The notes beneath the pieces are model-generated. The model was given only the letters and a program-made list of their open reading frames with translations, did no database searches and was not told the origin of the DNA. A stretch of 64,000 bases of DNA from Candidatus Sacchlamyda saccharinae (lineage in GTDB: Bacteria; Chlamydiota; Chlamydiia; Chlamydiales; Rhabdochlamydiaceae), in the NCBI GenBank assembly GCA_030408505.1, contig JAUHQI010000004.1, positions 1,054,001 to 1,118,000 on the forward strand, written 5' to 3'. The translations under genes and the position numbers were made by a program. Below are positions 1-9,316 of this stretch, in pieces. Every line of letters begins with the position of its first letter. The first letter of the stretch is position 1.

Positions 1-593
1 CTAAAGTCTCTTCGAAGCTTGGGGTGTTAAAGTCTTTACTTGAAAAAGTAGATGCTCTGTTTATTGGTGGAGGTATGGCCTACACCTTTCTTAAAGTCCA
101 AGGAAAAGAGATCGGAGATAGTCTCGTTGAAAATGAACTCCTTCAAACAGCAAAAGAATTTTTAGAACTAGCTGAAAAGAAAAAAATCCCTGTATTTCTA
201 CCTAAAGATTTTATTGCAGCCGATGCTTTTTCCAACGATGCAACAAGAAAAATTGTTTTGTCAGATGCCGGCATTCCCCCTGGTTTTCAAGGGCTCGACA
301 TCGGGCCAATAACGAGAACTGAATGGGCTAACACTTTTAGCAATGCCCAAATGATTTTTTGGAACGGCCCCTTAGGAGTCTTTGAGTTCTCCCAATTTGC
401 AGAAGGGACCCACTGCATCGCCACTGCCCTAGCAGATCTAGACGCCATTACGATCGTAGGAGGAGGAGATTCCATTGCTGCAATCAATCAATTAAAAATT
501 GCAGAGCAATTCACCCATATTTCGACAGGAGGGGGCGCCTGTATCGAGTACATCCAGCATGGCTCGCTCCCTGGAATTGACGCCCTGAAATAA
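1..593 (+). CDS. pgk: Phosphoglycerate kinase, C-terminal part (5' end outside the window)
   Basis: Catalyses ATP formation from 1,3-bisphosphoglycerate in glycolysis, cytosolic. The frame is open from the first base of the window and reads KVSSKLGVLKSLL before FIGGGMAYTFL, the conserved PGK nucleotide-domain strand. Later landmarks are FWNGPLGVFE and VGGGDSIAAI, followed by the C-terminal STGGGACIEYI helix region. A GTG at 24 is internal and not the start, because the homologous sequence continues upstream. About half of a roughly 400-residue protein is missing to the left. It ends with TAA at 591-593. A short dyad follows before the translocase gene. Confidence 0.95.
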   Translation, partial: KVSSKLGVLKSLLEKVDALFIGGGMAYTFLKVQGKEIGDSLVENELLQTAKEFLELAEKKKIPVFLPKDFIAADAFSNDATRKIVLSDAGIPPGFQGLDIGPITRTEWANTFSNAQMIFWNGPLGVFEFSQFAEGTHCIATALADLDAITIVGGGDSIAAINQLKIAEQFTHISTGGGACIEYIQHGSLPGIDALK

Positions 594-627
594 ATTTAGT
601 TTTATGTGTATTTTTATTCCATTTTGA

Positions 628-646
628 GCTAAACTTAAGCTTTAGC
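628..646. terminator. Short dyad between pgk and the nucleotide translocase
   Basis: The sequence GCTAAA - CTTAAGC - TTTAGC forms a 6-bp stem just ahead of the translocase ribosome-binding site (AGGAT, 647-651) and ATG at 656. No T-tract follows, so this may be a weak terminator, a protein-binding dyad, or chance in an AT-rich gap. Confidence 0.25.
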
Positions 647-655
647 AGGATACTT

Positions 656-2239
656 ATGTCGGCACCCACAGGGTTTAGTAAGATTCGTTCGCTTCTTTGG
701 CCTATTCACGCTAAGGAACACGCTAAGTTTGTGCCGATGTTTCTTATCTTTTTTCTGATTTGTTTTAATTACAGCATTCTCCGAGCCACTAAAGATTCTC
801 TCATTGTCACCGCGCCTAATTCTGGCGCTGAAGCCCTTCCCTTTTTGAAGGTGTGGGCCATCCTGCCCGCGGCCCTACTGTTTACATTTCTCTTTACTCG
901 CCTATCTAACTGGCTCTCCCGAGAACGGGTCTATTATACCCTGATGAGCATCTTTCTTGGCTTTTTCTGTATATTTGCCCTCTTCCTCTTTCCTAACCGA
1001 GAAGCTCTTCATCCTCACGCACTAAGCGATCAACTCCAAGCCATCTTGCCCCAAGGGTTTGGGGGGCTCATTGCGATATTCCGCAACTGGACCTTTACCG
1101 CCTTCTACGTCATGTCAGAGATGTGGAGTACGATGATCATGACAGTCCTCTTTTGGGGATTTGCTAATGACGTTACCTCTGTTCGTGATGGCAAGCGCTT
1201 CTACGCCATTTTAGGACTTGGCGCCAACTTAGCTACTATCCTATCGGGTCGCCTTTCCAGCGTTATCTCCAACCACCAGTTCAACCCTAACCTCCCGTTT
1301 GGCTCAGACGGTTGGGGACAAGCTCTTTTTATGCTAAATGGGGTCGTGGTTTTAGCCGGCCTTCTCAGCATGGGACTCTTCCGCTATCTCCAAGTCAAGG
1401 GCCTTGGCTACGGGTCTGTTCAAGGATCTAAGGCGGATGATAAGAAAAAAATCAAAATGGGTCTGCGCCGCAATTTCAAATACCTAGCAAAATCCAAATA
1501 CTTAGTTTGTATCGCAGTTGTTGTCTTGATGTTCAACATTGCACTTACACTGATCGAGGTAGTCTGGAAGGATCAGGTTAAGCAACTCTACCCCAATCCC
1601 AACGACTTCAACGCCTACATGTCCAACGTCCTCACCTGGATTGGGGTTGTCGCCACCTTTGGAGCCTTCCTTTCGGGCTCGATCATGCGTAGATTTAGCT
1701 GGACGACGAGCGCCCTGATCCCCCCCTTCCTCTTTCTACTCACAGGGGTGGGCTTTTTCTCCTTCTTCCTCTTCAAAGATACCGCACTCGCCTCTATCGC
1801 CCTCCTCCTAGGCAGCACGCCACTAGCGGTTGGTGTATTCTTTGGATCTCTGCAAAATATCTTAACAAGAGCCTCCAAATACACCCTATTTGACGCCACA
1901 AAAGAGCTCTCCTTTATCCCTCTTAGCAAAGAGAGCCGAATGAAAGGGAAATCTGCGATTGACGGCTTTGGCTCTCGTCTTGGGAAATCAGGAGCTTCTG
2001 TTATTCACCAAGGACTCATCATGGTCTTTGGCTCGATCTCCCTAAGCGCTCCTCTAGTGGGTGGTTTTTTAGTCGTTGTGATTGGAGGCTGGATTGCAGC
2101 TACGAGAGTTTTAGGAAGAGAATTCCATAATCTCACTCTTGCTCACGAAACCTTAGAAGTAAACGAAGAAGAGGCTTCATCAATCGATCCGGCCCCAGCC
2201 GATGCAGAGAAAGAGCCCGCTTTAGCCTCTACCGAGTAA
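656..2239 (+). CDS. ATP/ADP or nucleotide translocase (NTT/Tlc family)
   Basis: Inner-membrane nucleotide transporter of the plastid/Rickettsia/Chlamydia NTT family, used to take nucleotides from the host cell. It is 527 aa, the usual size, with about 11-12 hydrophobic segments. The N-terminus has the typical PIHAKEHAKFVPMF lead-in and LRATKDSLIV, which contains the conserved basic/acidic residues of the family. EMWSTMIMTVLFWGFAND and the FYAILGLGAN stretch are also characteristic. The acidic C-terminal tail is low-complexity. Its position near pgsA, sppA and polA matches npt2 (CT495) of C. trachomatis, which suggests a net nucleotide importer rather than the ATP/ADP exchanger; this is inferred from synteny and not readable from sequence alone. 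Confidence 0.93.
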   Translation: MSAPTGFSKIRSLLWPIHAKEHAKFVPMFLIFFLICFNYSILRATKDSLIVTAPNSGAEALPFLKVWAILPAALLFTFLFTRLSNWLSRERVYYTLMSIFLGFFCIFALFLFPNREALHPHALSDQLQAILPQGFGGLIAIFRNWTFTAFYVMSEMWSTMIMTVLFWGFANDVTSVRDGKRFYAILGLGANLATILSGRLSSVISNHQFNPNLPFGSDGWGQALFMLNGVVVLAGLLSMGLFRYLQVKGLGYGSVQGSKADDKKKIKMGLRRNFKYLAKSKYLVCIAVVVLMFNIALTLIEVVWKDQVKQLYPNPNDFNAYMSNVLTWIGVVATFGAFLSGSIMRRFSWTTSALIPPFLFLLTGVGFFSFFLFKDTALASIALLLGSTPLAVGVFFGSLQNILTRASKYTLFDATKELSFIPLSKESRMKGKSAIDGFGSRLGKSGASVIHQGLIMVFGSISLSAPLVGGFLVVVIGGWIAATRVLGREFHNLTLAHETLEVNEEEASSIDPAPADAEKEPALASTE

Positions 2240-2246
2240 CCAGTAA

Positions 2247-2864
2247 ATGGAAAACTTCATCTCTTTTCTCCAGCTACATGCCCCCTCTGCCCACTGGGTC
2301 CTTTTTGGAGCTGCCCTTCTCGCAGGGCTAAATATCCCCATCAGTATCGATCTTTTAATGATTATTGGAGCCACACTTGCCGCCACCCTTGTTCCTGAGC
2401 ATGTCTTCCACCTCTTCCTCGCTCTATTCTTTGGGTGCGCTCTCTCTGCCTGGCTCAGTTATTGGATGGGAAGACTCATCGGGCCAAAACTGCTCCACCT
2501 TCCCTTCTTTTCAAAGGTTTTTAGTCCCAAAAGGATGAGAAAAGTGAAAGCCTTCTACGCCAAGCGAGGTCCCTATGCCCTGCTACTCGGCCGATTTATC
2601 CCTTTCGGGGTACGCAACTGCCTCTACATGTCTAGTGGTATGAGTCGAATGTCATTTCCAAAGTTTATCGCCTCTGATGGGCTAGCCTGTGGACTTTGGA
2701 GCAGCCTCTCCTTTTTTCTCTACTACAGTCTCGGAAAAAATATCGAAACCCTCTACTCAGGGATCAAATGGGTCAATTTGGCTATTTTCCTCTCTTTCAG
2801 TGTGACGGTAATTGCCCTCATCTGGTATAAGAAAGAGAAAAAGAACAAGGACGAGAATGTTTAG
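2247..2864 (+). CDS. DedA/SNARE-associated (VTT domain) membrane protein
   Basis: 205-aa integral membrane protein of the DedA family, which acts in lipid scrambling and membrane homeostasis. The diagnostic stretch is GRFIPFGVRNCLYMSSGMSRM, typical of the re-entrant VTT-domain loop, with several hydrophobic helices around it. It starts with ATG 8 nt after the translocase stop and its last codons overlap the next gene's ATG, so translation is probably coupled. Co-location with a CDP-alcohol phosphatidyltransferase fits a phospholipid role (inference). Confidence 0.85.
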   Translation: MENFISFLQLHAPSAHWVLFGAALLAGLNIPISIDLLMIIGATLAATLVPEHVFHLFLALFFGCALSAWLSYWMGRLIGPKLLHLPFFSKVFSPKRMRKVKAFYAKRGPYALLLGRFIPFGVRNCLYMSSGMSRMSFPKFIASDGLACGLWSSLSFFLYYSLGKNIETLYSGIKWVNLAIFLSFSVTVIALIWYKKEKKNKDENV

Positions 2865-3375
2865 CCTTTCCAATGGGTTATCTCTTTTGAGAGCACCCTT
2901 AGCGCTGCTTTTTTTATCACACAGTATCGTGTTCCGCCTTTGTGCCATCCTATTGGCAATGTTTACTGATGCCATGGATGGTTTCCTTGCCCGCAAGCGC
3001 AGATCAACTACCCAACTCGGCGCTATCCTCGACCCTGCAATGGACAAACTCTTTGTCTTTATTGCTCTGGGCGTTCTTCTGACCGAAGGACAGTTTGCCC
3101 TTTGGCAAGCCGCTGCCATGATCACCAGAGACGTCTTTCTCTGCATTTTTGGCATCTACCTCAAACTCTCCGGGAAATGGCAGGCATATCAGTTCCGCTC
3201 GATCCGATGGGGCAAAGCAACGACAGCGCTGCAGTTCCTCGTCCTCTGCCTTCTCACCTTAAACGTAGCGATCCCGCCACTTAGTTACTCCGTATTCTTC
3301 CTCTTTGGCCTCCTTGCCTTTGTCGAGCTCCTGCAGCTCGTCAAAAAGCAAACCACCGGCGCCAATAACTCATAG
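2857..3375 (+). CDS. pgsA: CDP-alcohol phosphatidyltransferase (PgsA-like)
   Basis: Membrane enzyme that joins CDP-diacylglycerol to an alcohol, probably glycerol-3-phosphate. The complete family signature DG-x2-AR-x8-G-x3-D-x3-D is visible as DGFLARKRRSTTQLGAILD followed by PAMD. I chose ATG 2857 (MFSLSNGLSLLRAPLA), which has AGGACGAG upstream and overlaps the DedA stop by 8 nt. An upstream in-frame start at 2812 would add a highly basic stretch that is simply the DedA tail in another frame. The position corresponds to pgsA_2 (CT496) in C. trachomatis. The exact alcohol acceptor cannot be read from the sequence. Confidence 0.88.
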   Translation: MFSLSNGLSLLRAPLALLFLSHSIVFRLCAILLAMFTDAMDGFLARKRRSTTQLGAILDPAMDKLFVFIALGVLLTEGQFALWQAAAMITRDVFLCIFGIYLKLSGKWQAYQFRSIRWGKATTALQFLVLCLLTLNVAIPPLSYSVFFLFGLLAFVELLQLVKKQTTGANNS

Positions 3376-3434
3376 AGTTACCGCAGAAATTTTTTATGTT
3401 TTCAACCGCCAGTAAGAACGCGGAGAGAAACGGC

Positions 3435-3467
3435 ATGTGTATACACATCGCAATTCAAGACTTGGGA
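3435..3467. repeat. Solo terminal end of the palindromic repeat family
   Basis: The stretch beginning TGTGTATACACA and running into CAATTCAAGACTTGG matches the terminal arms of the two full-length repeats at 18541-18705 and 27558-27721. Only about 30 nt is recognisable, and the interior and second arm are absent. It lies in the 166-nt gap between the convergent pgsA and small membrane protein genes. Confidence 0.5.
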
Positions 3468-3541
3468 ACCTCAGAAGAGGGCCCAAAGTTTCTTTAAAGA
3501 TGCGTTGGAGTGTTCATGGACAGGGAGTTGGGGGAATTTTC

Positions 3542-3874
3542 CTACCTAAATCTTGGGTCTGGGAAAATCCATGGAAGGACTGTGTGGAGGATCTCGCGGA
3601 AGAGATCACCAATAATGATAAAAGGAACAAAGACTACTAGGACCGGTAGGAAAAGAAGCGAAACAGAGGCGATGAAAAAGGTGTAGATGAAGAAAGGGAG
3701 GAGCATCATCATCGCAAAGCTCTCAACTAGCTGATTGATTGCTCTACCAAGCCTAGTGCCCGGATAGCGCATGCTTTGAATCGAACTACCGTAAATCTGT
3801 TTTGGAGCCACATCGCGGGACTTAGAACTGGAAACGGATGAAACGCCTTGATGGGAAGCGGGAGTGATTCGCAT
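3542..3874 (-). CDS. Small membrane protein of unknown function downstream of mscS
   Basis: 110 aa. It starts one nucleotide after the MscS stop (TAATATG), so the two are surely co-transcribed. The first 50 residues are polar with basic patches, then a long hydrophobic segment (about residues 52-92, MMMLLPFFIYTFF and onward) is long enough for two membrane helices, ending in a short FPDPRFR tail. I do not recognise a family. The tight coupling suggests a partner or modulator of the channel (inference). Confidence 0.6.
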   Translation of the reverse strand: MRITPASHQGVSSVSSSKSRDVAPKQIYGSSIQSMRYPGTRLGRAINQLVESFAMMMLLPFFIYTFFIASVSLLFLPVLVVFVPFIIIGDLFREILHTVLPWIFPDPRFR

Positions 3875-3875
3875 A

Positions 3876-4952
3876 TTATACCAACGGTTTTGGTGGGACT
3901 TGAGTTAGATTGACATTCGATGTCGGGTAGGTGAACTCGGCCCCAAATTTTGCTACAACTTCTTCAATGAGAAGGAGGATTTCTTGTTTTGTCTGCAAGA
4001 ATTTAATGTATCCCATTTTATAAACCAAGAGATAAATATAGATCTGCAGTCCGGAATCTCCGTACTGAAAAAAGGAAATTGAAAAGCTCTGGGTGTTGTC
4101 TACTTCCGGATGAGCACCTACCTTCGTTCTAAGCTCCTCAACGATATTTTCGAGGTCTTTTTGTGACTCGTAGCCAATGGTAATAATCTCTTTAATCCGA
4201 CGATGTGAACGCCTAGATTCATTGATCACCTGTGAACTGGTAAATGTTGCGTTAGGGAAAAAGACAGGACGGCGATAATAATCTTCGAACCGTGTGATGT
4301 ACCAGCCAATGTCTTTGACAATGCCCTGGAAATCTGAGTGTGAGGGGATCACAACCTCGTCTCCAATAGAAATAATACCGGTGAAATGGAGCATAGCTCC
4401 GCCAAAAAAATTAGCGATGATATCTTTCGCAGCAAAGGCAACACCAGCGACCCCAATTCCCCCAAAAGCTAGAAGTGGAGCAATTCCAATCCCAAAGATT
4501 TGGAGGATAATCATCGTCGTGATCAAGACAACGAGAATTGAGCAAAGTTTATTGACAGCGAAAAATGTTCCTGTTGAGACACCGTAAACGTGAGCCTTTT
4601 CGGATAGATGAGAAAATACATCTTTGAGCCAGCGCAAAACGAGCCAACCTAAGCAAGCGACCACGAAGGCCCCTTTTAACGGACCTGTATATTTGGCAAA
4701 ACCAGCCCAGCCAAAGTGGGTCACAATGACGTCTGCTGTATAGGCAAAACCAAAGCCCCATATAGCTACTTGCAAAGGCATATGGACGATCCGGTGGATC
4801 TTTTTTTTCCAATACCCCTCTTTTGTGGAAACTTTATGCTTAACAATTTTGATGATCTTTTTGAGCGCAAAACTCAAGATTGTGATGATCGCAAGTCCAA
4901 TAGCAATTTCAATAAGCCACCACTGGCTGGAGATAAATTTTTCTGGTTCCAT
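3876..4952 (-). CDS. Mechanosensitive ion channel, MscS family
   Basis: 358-aa inner-membrane channel that opens under membrane tension. After several N-terminal hydrophobic helices, the pore helix TM3 and start of the beta domain are visible: FGGIGVAGVAFAAKDIIANF, then ISIGDEVVIPSH and a FFPNATFTSSQVINESR segment typical of MscS. The C-terminal alpha/beta domain follows. Start ATG at 4952. It interrupts the pgsA-sppA order seen in Chlamydia and lies on the opposite strand, so it is probably a lineage-specific insertion in this operon region. Confidence 0.9.
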   Translation of the reverse strand: MEPEKFISSQWWLIEIAIGLAIITILSFALKKIIKIVKHKVSTKEGYWKKKIHRIVHMPLQVAIWGFGFAYTADVIVTHFGWAGFAKYTGPLKGAFVVACLGWLVLRWLKDVFSHLSEKAHVYGVSTGTFFAVNKLCSILVVLITTMIILQIFGIGIAPLLAFGGIGVAGVAFAAKDIIANFFGGAMLHFTGIISIGDEVVIPSHSDFQGIVKDIGWYITRFEDYYRRPVFFPNATFTSSQVINESRRSHRRIKEIITIGYESQKDLENIVEELRTKVGAHPEVDNTQSFSISFFQYGDSGLQIYIYLLVYKMGYIKFLQTKQEILLLIEEVVAKFGAEFTYPTSNVNLTQVPPKPLV

Positions 4953-5010
4953 ATGTTGTGTAGTTTAAAAAATATAGGAATAAAAAGCACCATTGGATAC
5001 GATTAGCTTC

Positions 5011-6054
5011 ATGGAATTTAGTCGTGAATCAATTTTCGTCTCAGCCCTGCGGGGCCTTGTAAAATCTTTTGCTGTTGTTATCGGCATCACACTCGGGATT
5101 GCGGTCCTTTTTATTGGGATTGGATCGATGTCCAACACTGTTCAAATGCCTGACAAGTCTTCACTCACCCTGAGTGCAGATGCCGACTGGAATCGAAAAC
5201 TCCTGCCCGACTCCACTCCAGTTCTCCTTCGCATCAACATTCATGGGATCATCGGGACAAGTAAACTGAAAGATGATGCTTTTAAAGATCTACTCGTCGA
5301 TTCTCGCACAGGTGTCCTTGCAAAGAATCGAGTCAAAGGAATTCTTCTCCACGTAAACACTCCAGGTGGTACAGCTACTGATAGCAGTGCAATCTACAAT
5401 CTTCTCACAGAATACAAAGAGAAATATAAAGTCCCTATTTATGCGTTTGTAGAAGGGATGTGCGCTTCCGGCGGTATGTACATCTCGTCTGCAGCAGAAA
5501 AAATTTACGCTACAGAAAACAGTGTCATTGGTTCTGTCGGTGTACGCATCGGCCCTGCCTTTAACTTTTCTGATGCCATGGAAAAAGTGGGCGTCCAATC
5601 CCTTACAATCACTTCAGGAAAAAACAAAGACTCTCTCAACCCGTTCCGCCCCTGGAAACCCGGTGAAGATGATGCGATCCAAGCAGTTGTAGAAAGCGAG
5701 TACAAAACATTTGTCAATGTTGTGACAGACAACCGAAAAAATTTGAGCAAAGAGGCCTTAGTCAACGAATATGGGGCCAATGTTTTTGCTGCTGAAAAAG
5801 CAGAAAAATTGGGCTACATCGACAATGGAGATGCTTCTTACGACCAGGCACTCGCAGCTCTTGCTATTGCCTCTGGTATCAAAGAGGACGGCAAATACCA
5901 AGTTTTTGAAATTGAGCCCCACAAGTCGGTCTTTAAAGAACTCTCCGAGAGCAAGAGTAAATTACTAAGCGGAAAAATCCAGCACGTACTTCCCACAGGA
6001 GCCTTCACCACCACAGAGATGAGTGGGCAAGTCCTGTATTTATATCAACCGTGA
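5011..6054 (+). CDS. sppA: Signal peptide peptidase SppA/SohB, S49 serine protease
   Basis: 347-aa membrane-bound S49 peptidase that degrades cleaved signal peptides or membrane fragments. It has an N-terminal membrane helix (about residues 20-45), then HVNTPGGTATDS. The nucleophile Ser lies in FVEGMCASGGMYISSAA, and GSVGVRIGPAF with SGKNKDSLNPFRP covers the usual substrate-pocket region. I chose ATG 5011 (MEFSRES). An in-frame TTG at 4993 would add six residues, and neither has a strong ribosome-binding site. Its TGA overlaps the polA GTG by 4 nt. Matches sohB (CT494) by position. Confidence 0.9.
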   Translation: MEFSRESIFVSALRGLVKSFAVVIGITLGIAVLFIGIGSMSNTVQMPDKSSLTLSADADWNRKLLPDSTPVLLRINIHGIIGTSKLKDDAFKDLLVDSRTGVLAKNRVKGILLHVNTPGGTATDSSAIYNLLTEYKEKYKVPIYAFVEGMCASGGMYISSAAEKIYATENSVIGSVGVRIGPAFNFSDAMEKVGVQSLTITSGKNKDSLNPFRPWKPGEDDAIQAVVESEYKTFVNVVTDNRKNLSKEALVNEYGANVFAAEKAEKLGYIDNGDASYDQALAALAIASGIKEDGKYQVFEIEPHKSVFKELSESKSKLLSGKIQHVLPTGAFTTTEMSGQVLYLYQP

Positions 6055-8720
6055 AAGAAGTCTATGTTTTAGATGCGGTCAACTTTTTGTTCCGCTCCTA
6101 TCATGCCATCGGTCCCATGACCAACCCTAAGGGGGAGTCAACAGGCGCCCTCTACGGCTTTATCCGCTCCGTATTTAAAATCATTAAAGACCACTCCCCA
6201 AAACACCTAGTGGCCGTGTTTGATGGACCCGACAACTCTAAAAGTCGACGCGAGCTCTATAGTGATTACAAAATCCACCGTGCTGGCATGCCAGAAGACC
6301 TAGTTTATCAGCTAAAGTGGGCACTAAAATTCTGTGAAATCGCAGGGATTCCTCTCCTTTCCGTTCCAGGTGTTGAGGCCGATGATGTCATGGGCAGCAT
6401 TGCCAAATGGGCTGAGCAAAACGGGGCCACCACCTATCTCTGTTCGAGTGACAAAGATCTTTGCCAACTTGTTTCAGAACGGACCTTTGTCCTCAACGTC
6501 CACAAAAATAATCTCGTTATGGATCGTGAGGAGGTAAAGAAGAAATTCGATGTGTACCCTGAGCAGATCATCGACTATCTCGCCATGATGGGCGATGCTT
6601 CTGACAACATACCCGGCCTTCCAGGAATTGGCCCCAAAACCGCCTCCGCTCTTCTAAATGAATACACAACCCTTGAAAACATCTTCGCCAATACTGACAA
6701 GCTCAAAGGGAAGAAAAAAGAAGTTTTTGAAGAAGAGAAAGAAACAGCCCTCCTCTCAAAACAACTCGCCACAATTCATTTAGGCATACCTTTCCCTAAA
6801 GAGGAGGAATTTTTCAGACTAAAGGAACCCGAGCTAGAAAAAATCAAAGGGTTTTATCAGGAGATGAATTTTCTGACCCTCCTAAAAGAATTGCAACTTC
6901 CAGAAAGAAAAAGCGAAGAGCTCGATCTTGTATTCGAAGAAATTGATCATGATGTCGACTACATCCTGATCAATGATGAGAAAGAGCTTGAAAAGCTTAC
7001 CACCGAGCTTTCGAAAGAAAAAGAGCTATGCATCGATACCGAGTCCACCTCTCTTGACATCATGCAAGCAGAGCTTGTCGGGATAGGCATAAGTAATAGC
7101 CCTAAAAAAGCTTGGTATGTCCCTCTCAACGGCAATATCGACAAAGAAAAATTCCTCAATCATTTCAAAACACTTTTAGAAAACCCAGAAATTGCTTTTT
7201 TTGGTCATAACATCAAATACGATCTGCATATCCTAAAGCGAGTGGGGATCAACGTCCCGAACATCGGCTTCGACACCATGGTAGCCTCCTACCTCATTAC
7301 ACCGCAAAAACAACGCCACAGCCTCGACACCCTCTCTCTTGAACTTTTTGGCAAAGTCAAAACTCCTATCACAGATTTGATTGGTAAGGGGAAAAAACAG
7401 ATCTCGATGCTCGAAATTCCGCTAGAAAAGGTGGCCAAGTATTGTGCAGAAGATGTCGATTATACCTATCGGCTAAAAGAAGTCTTTGCTAAAGAAGTCC
7501 AAGACAAAAAACTCACAGAGCTTTTCGAAAACATTGAGCTCCCCCTCATTCCCATCCTCTTCCAGATGGAGGAAACCGGCATTTTCTTAGACAGAGAGAA
7601 GTTGCAAACCATGCACGAGAGCTTGGAGCACTCCATCACCTCATTGCGCGAGACCGTATTCGATCTAGCCGGAGAAACATTTAACCTCAACTCCCCCAAA
7701 CAACTTGGCGAGGTCCTATTCGATCGGATGGAAATACGCCCTGCAAAGAAAACCGCCACAGGCTATTCCACAAGTGCCGATGTCCTCGAAAATTTGCGCG
7801 ACACACATCCCATCATAGAAAAAGTGTTGCAATACAGAGGCCTTGAAAAATTACGTTCTACCTACGTAGACGCCCTGCCACAACAAATTGATCCAAAAAC
7901 CGGTCGCATCCACTGCACGTTTAGCCAAACGACCGCCGCAACTGGCAGGCTCTCGTCGGTAAATCCCAACCTGCAGAACATCCCCGTGCGAACACAAGAA
8001 GGGCGAAAAATCCGAACAGCCTTTATTCCTGAAAAAGCAAACTTTAGCTTTCTCTCTGCCGATTATTCACAGATCGAACTCCGTCTTCTTGCACACCTAA
8101 GTGACGATCCAACTCTGATCAAAGCCTTTCAGGAGGGCGAAGACATCCACTCCTATACCGCCGCTCTCGTCTACAATGTTCCCCTAGATAGTGTCACCAA
8201 GGAAATGCGCTATGCTGCCAAAGCGGTCAACTTTGGGATACTGTATGGGCAAGGGCCCTTTGGCCTTTCCAAAGAAATAGGCATCACCCAACAAGAGGCC
8301 AAAACGTTCATCGACACCTACTTCCAGCGCTACTCTAAAGTGCGTGAATACCTCGCCTTTTGCAAAGAGAGTACTCGAGAGAAGGGATATTCTGTTACCC
8401 TGCTAGGGCGGAAAAGACCAATCCCCGAGATTGGAAGTAAAAATGCATTTTTGCGCCAGGCAGCCGAGCGCCTTGCCATCAACACCCCATTGCAGGGAAC
8501 CGCTGCTGATCTCATTAAAATTGCCATGATCGACATCCAAAAAACGGTGGACCCGCAATACATGATCTTGCAGATCCACGATGAACTCATTTTTGAAGTG
8601 CCCGATGAAGAGCTTGAAGAGCTCGGAAAGACTGTAAAAGAAAAAATGGAAGGGGCTTGCCAGCTCAAAATCCCCCTTGTCGTCGACATTTCTATTGGAA
8701 AAAATTGGGGAGAATGCTAA
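6051..8720 (+). CDS. polA: DNA polymerase I
   Basis: 889-aa replicative-repair polymerase, with domains in the usual order: 5'-3' exonuclease (about 1-290, including YLAMMGDASDNIPGLPGIGPKTA), 3'-5' exonuclease (about 300-490) and Klenow polymerase. The proofreading domain keeps its catalytic D-x-E (CIDTES) and the FGHNIKYDL and YCAEDVDYT motifs, so it looks active. Polymerase motifs A (DYSQIELR), B (RYAAKAVNFGILYG) and C (QIHDELIFEVP) are all present. Start is GTG inside the sppA stop (4-nt overlap). Confidence 0.97.
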   Translation: MKEVYVLDAVNFLFRSYHAIGPMTNPKGESTGALYGFIRSVFKIIKDHSPKHLVAVFDGPDNSKSRRELYSDYKIHRAGMPEDLVYQLKWALKFCEIAGIPLLSVPGVEADDVMGSIAKWAEQNGATTYLCSSDKDLCQLVSERTFVLNVHKNNLVMDREEVKKKFDVYPEQIIDYLAMMGDASDNIPGLPGIGPKTASALLNEYTTLENIFANTDKLKGKKKEVFEEEKETALLSKQLATIHLGIPFPKEEEFFRLKEPELEKIKGFYQEMNFLTLLKELQLPERKSEELDLVFEEIDHDVDYILINDEKELEKLTTELSKEKELCIDTESTSLDIMQAELVGIGISNSPKKAWYVPLNGNIDKEKFLNHFKTLLENPEIAFFGHNIKYDLHILKRVGINVPNIGFDTMVASYLITPQKQRHSLDTLSLELFGKVKTPITDLIGKGKKQISMLEIPLEKVAKYCAEDVDYTYRLKEVFAKEVQDKKLTELFENIELPLIPILFQMEETGIFLDREKLQTMHESLEHSITSLRETVFDLAGETFNLNSPKQLGEVLFDRMEIRPAKKTATGYSTSADVLENLRDTHPIIEKVLQYRGLEKLRSTYVDALPQQIDPKTGRIHCTFSQTTAATGRLSSVNPNLQNIPVRTQEGRKIRTAFIPEKANFSFLSADYSQIELRLLAHLSDDPTLIKAFQEGEDIHSYTAALVYNVPLDSVTKEMRYAAKAVNFGILYGQGPFGLSKEIGITQQEAKTFIDTYFQRYSKVREYLAFCKESTREKGYSVTLLGRKRPIPEIGSKNAFLRQAAERLAINTPLQGTAADLIKIAMIDIQKTVDPQYMILQIHDELIFEVPDEELEELGKTVKEKMEGACQLKIPLVVDISIGKNWGEC

Positions 8721-9316
8721 TTTTGAAGAAAATCGCCATTACAGGGGGCCTTAGCTGCGGTAAATCTGCAGTTTGCCAAATCCTCCAAAAGCTTGGAGCC
8801 TACGTAGTGAGCGCCGATGTCATCGTACATCAACTGTTTTCGCCTTCGAGTACCCTTTTTCAACCACTGATCGCACTACTTGGGGAAGACGTAATTCAGA
8901 CAGGCCGCATTGAGCCAAGGCTCGTTGCGAGTAAAGTTTTTAGTAACCAAGAGACCCTCAAAGCACTTGAGGCCCTAATTCATCCCGCGGTATTAGAGGA
9001 AATAGAAAACCAAGCAAAACAAGCTCCTGCAAACACCACTCTTTTCGTTGCAGAAATCCCCTTACTTTATGAAATTGAAAAAGACCACCTGTTTGACACC
9101 GTCGTCGCTGTTGTTTCTGATGAAAAATTGGCCAAAAAGCGGTTCCAAGAAAAAACAAACCATTCCATGGAAGAATTTGAAAAACGTATGACCCATCAGC
9201 TACCCCCATCAGAAAAAAGTGCTAGAGCCGATTATACTATTCTCAATAACGGCACCCTCAAAGATCTAGAAATGGAAGTTAAAAATTTACACCAACAAAT
9301 CAACCCAGGACAGTAA
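8714..9316 (+). CDS. coaE: Dephospho-CoA kinase
   Basis: 200-aa cytosolic P-loop kinase, last step of coenzyme A synthesis. The Walker A is [22 protein letters not shown] and VAEIPLLYE are the conserved CoaE substrate-binding segments. ATG 8714 is preceded by GGGGAG and overlaps the polA stop by 7 nt. A longer frame from 8657 has no support. The stop overlaps the rho ATG (TAATG). The polA-coaE-rho order matches CT493-CT491. Confidence 0.95.
   Translation: MLILKKIAITGGLSCGKSAVCQILQKLGAYVVSADVIVHQLFSPSSTLFQPLIALLGEDVIQTGRIEPRLVASKVFSNQETLKALEALIHPAVLEEIENQAKQAPANTTLFVAEIPLLYEIEKDHLFDTVVAVVSDEKLAKKRFQEKTNHSMEEFEKRMTHQLPPSEKSARADYTILNNGTLKDLEMEVKNLHQQINPGQ

Noticed and set aside
3437..3640. 67-codon frame in the gap after pgsA
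   Set aside because: It begins inside the solo repeat end and runs antisense into the last codons of the small membrane protein; no ribosome-binding site and no protein-like composition.
6051..8720. Possible loss of proofreading in PolA
   Set aside because: The D-x-E (CIDTES) and the other exonuclease motifs are present, so the domain looks intact.
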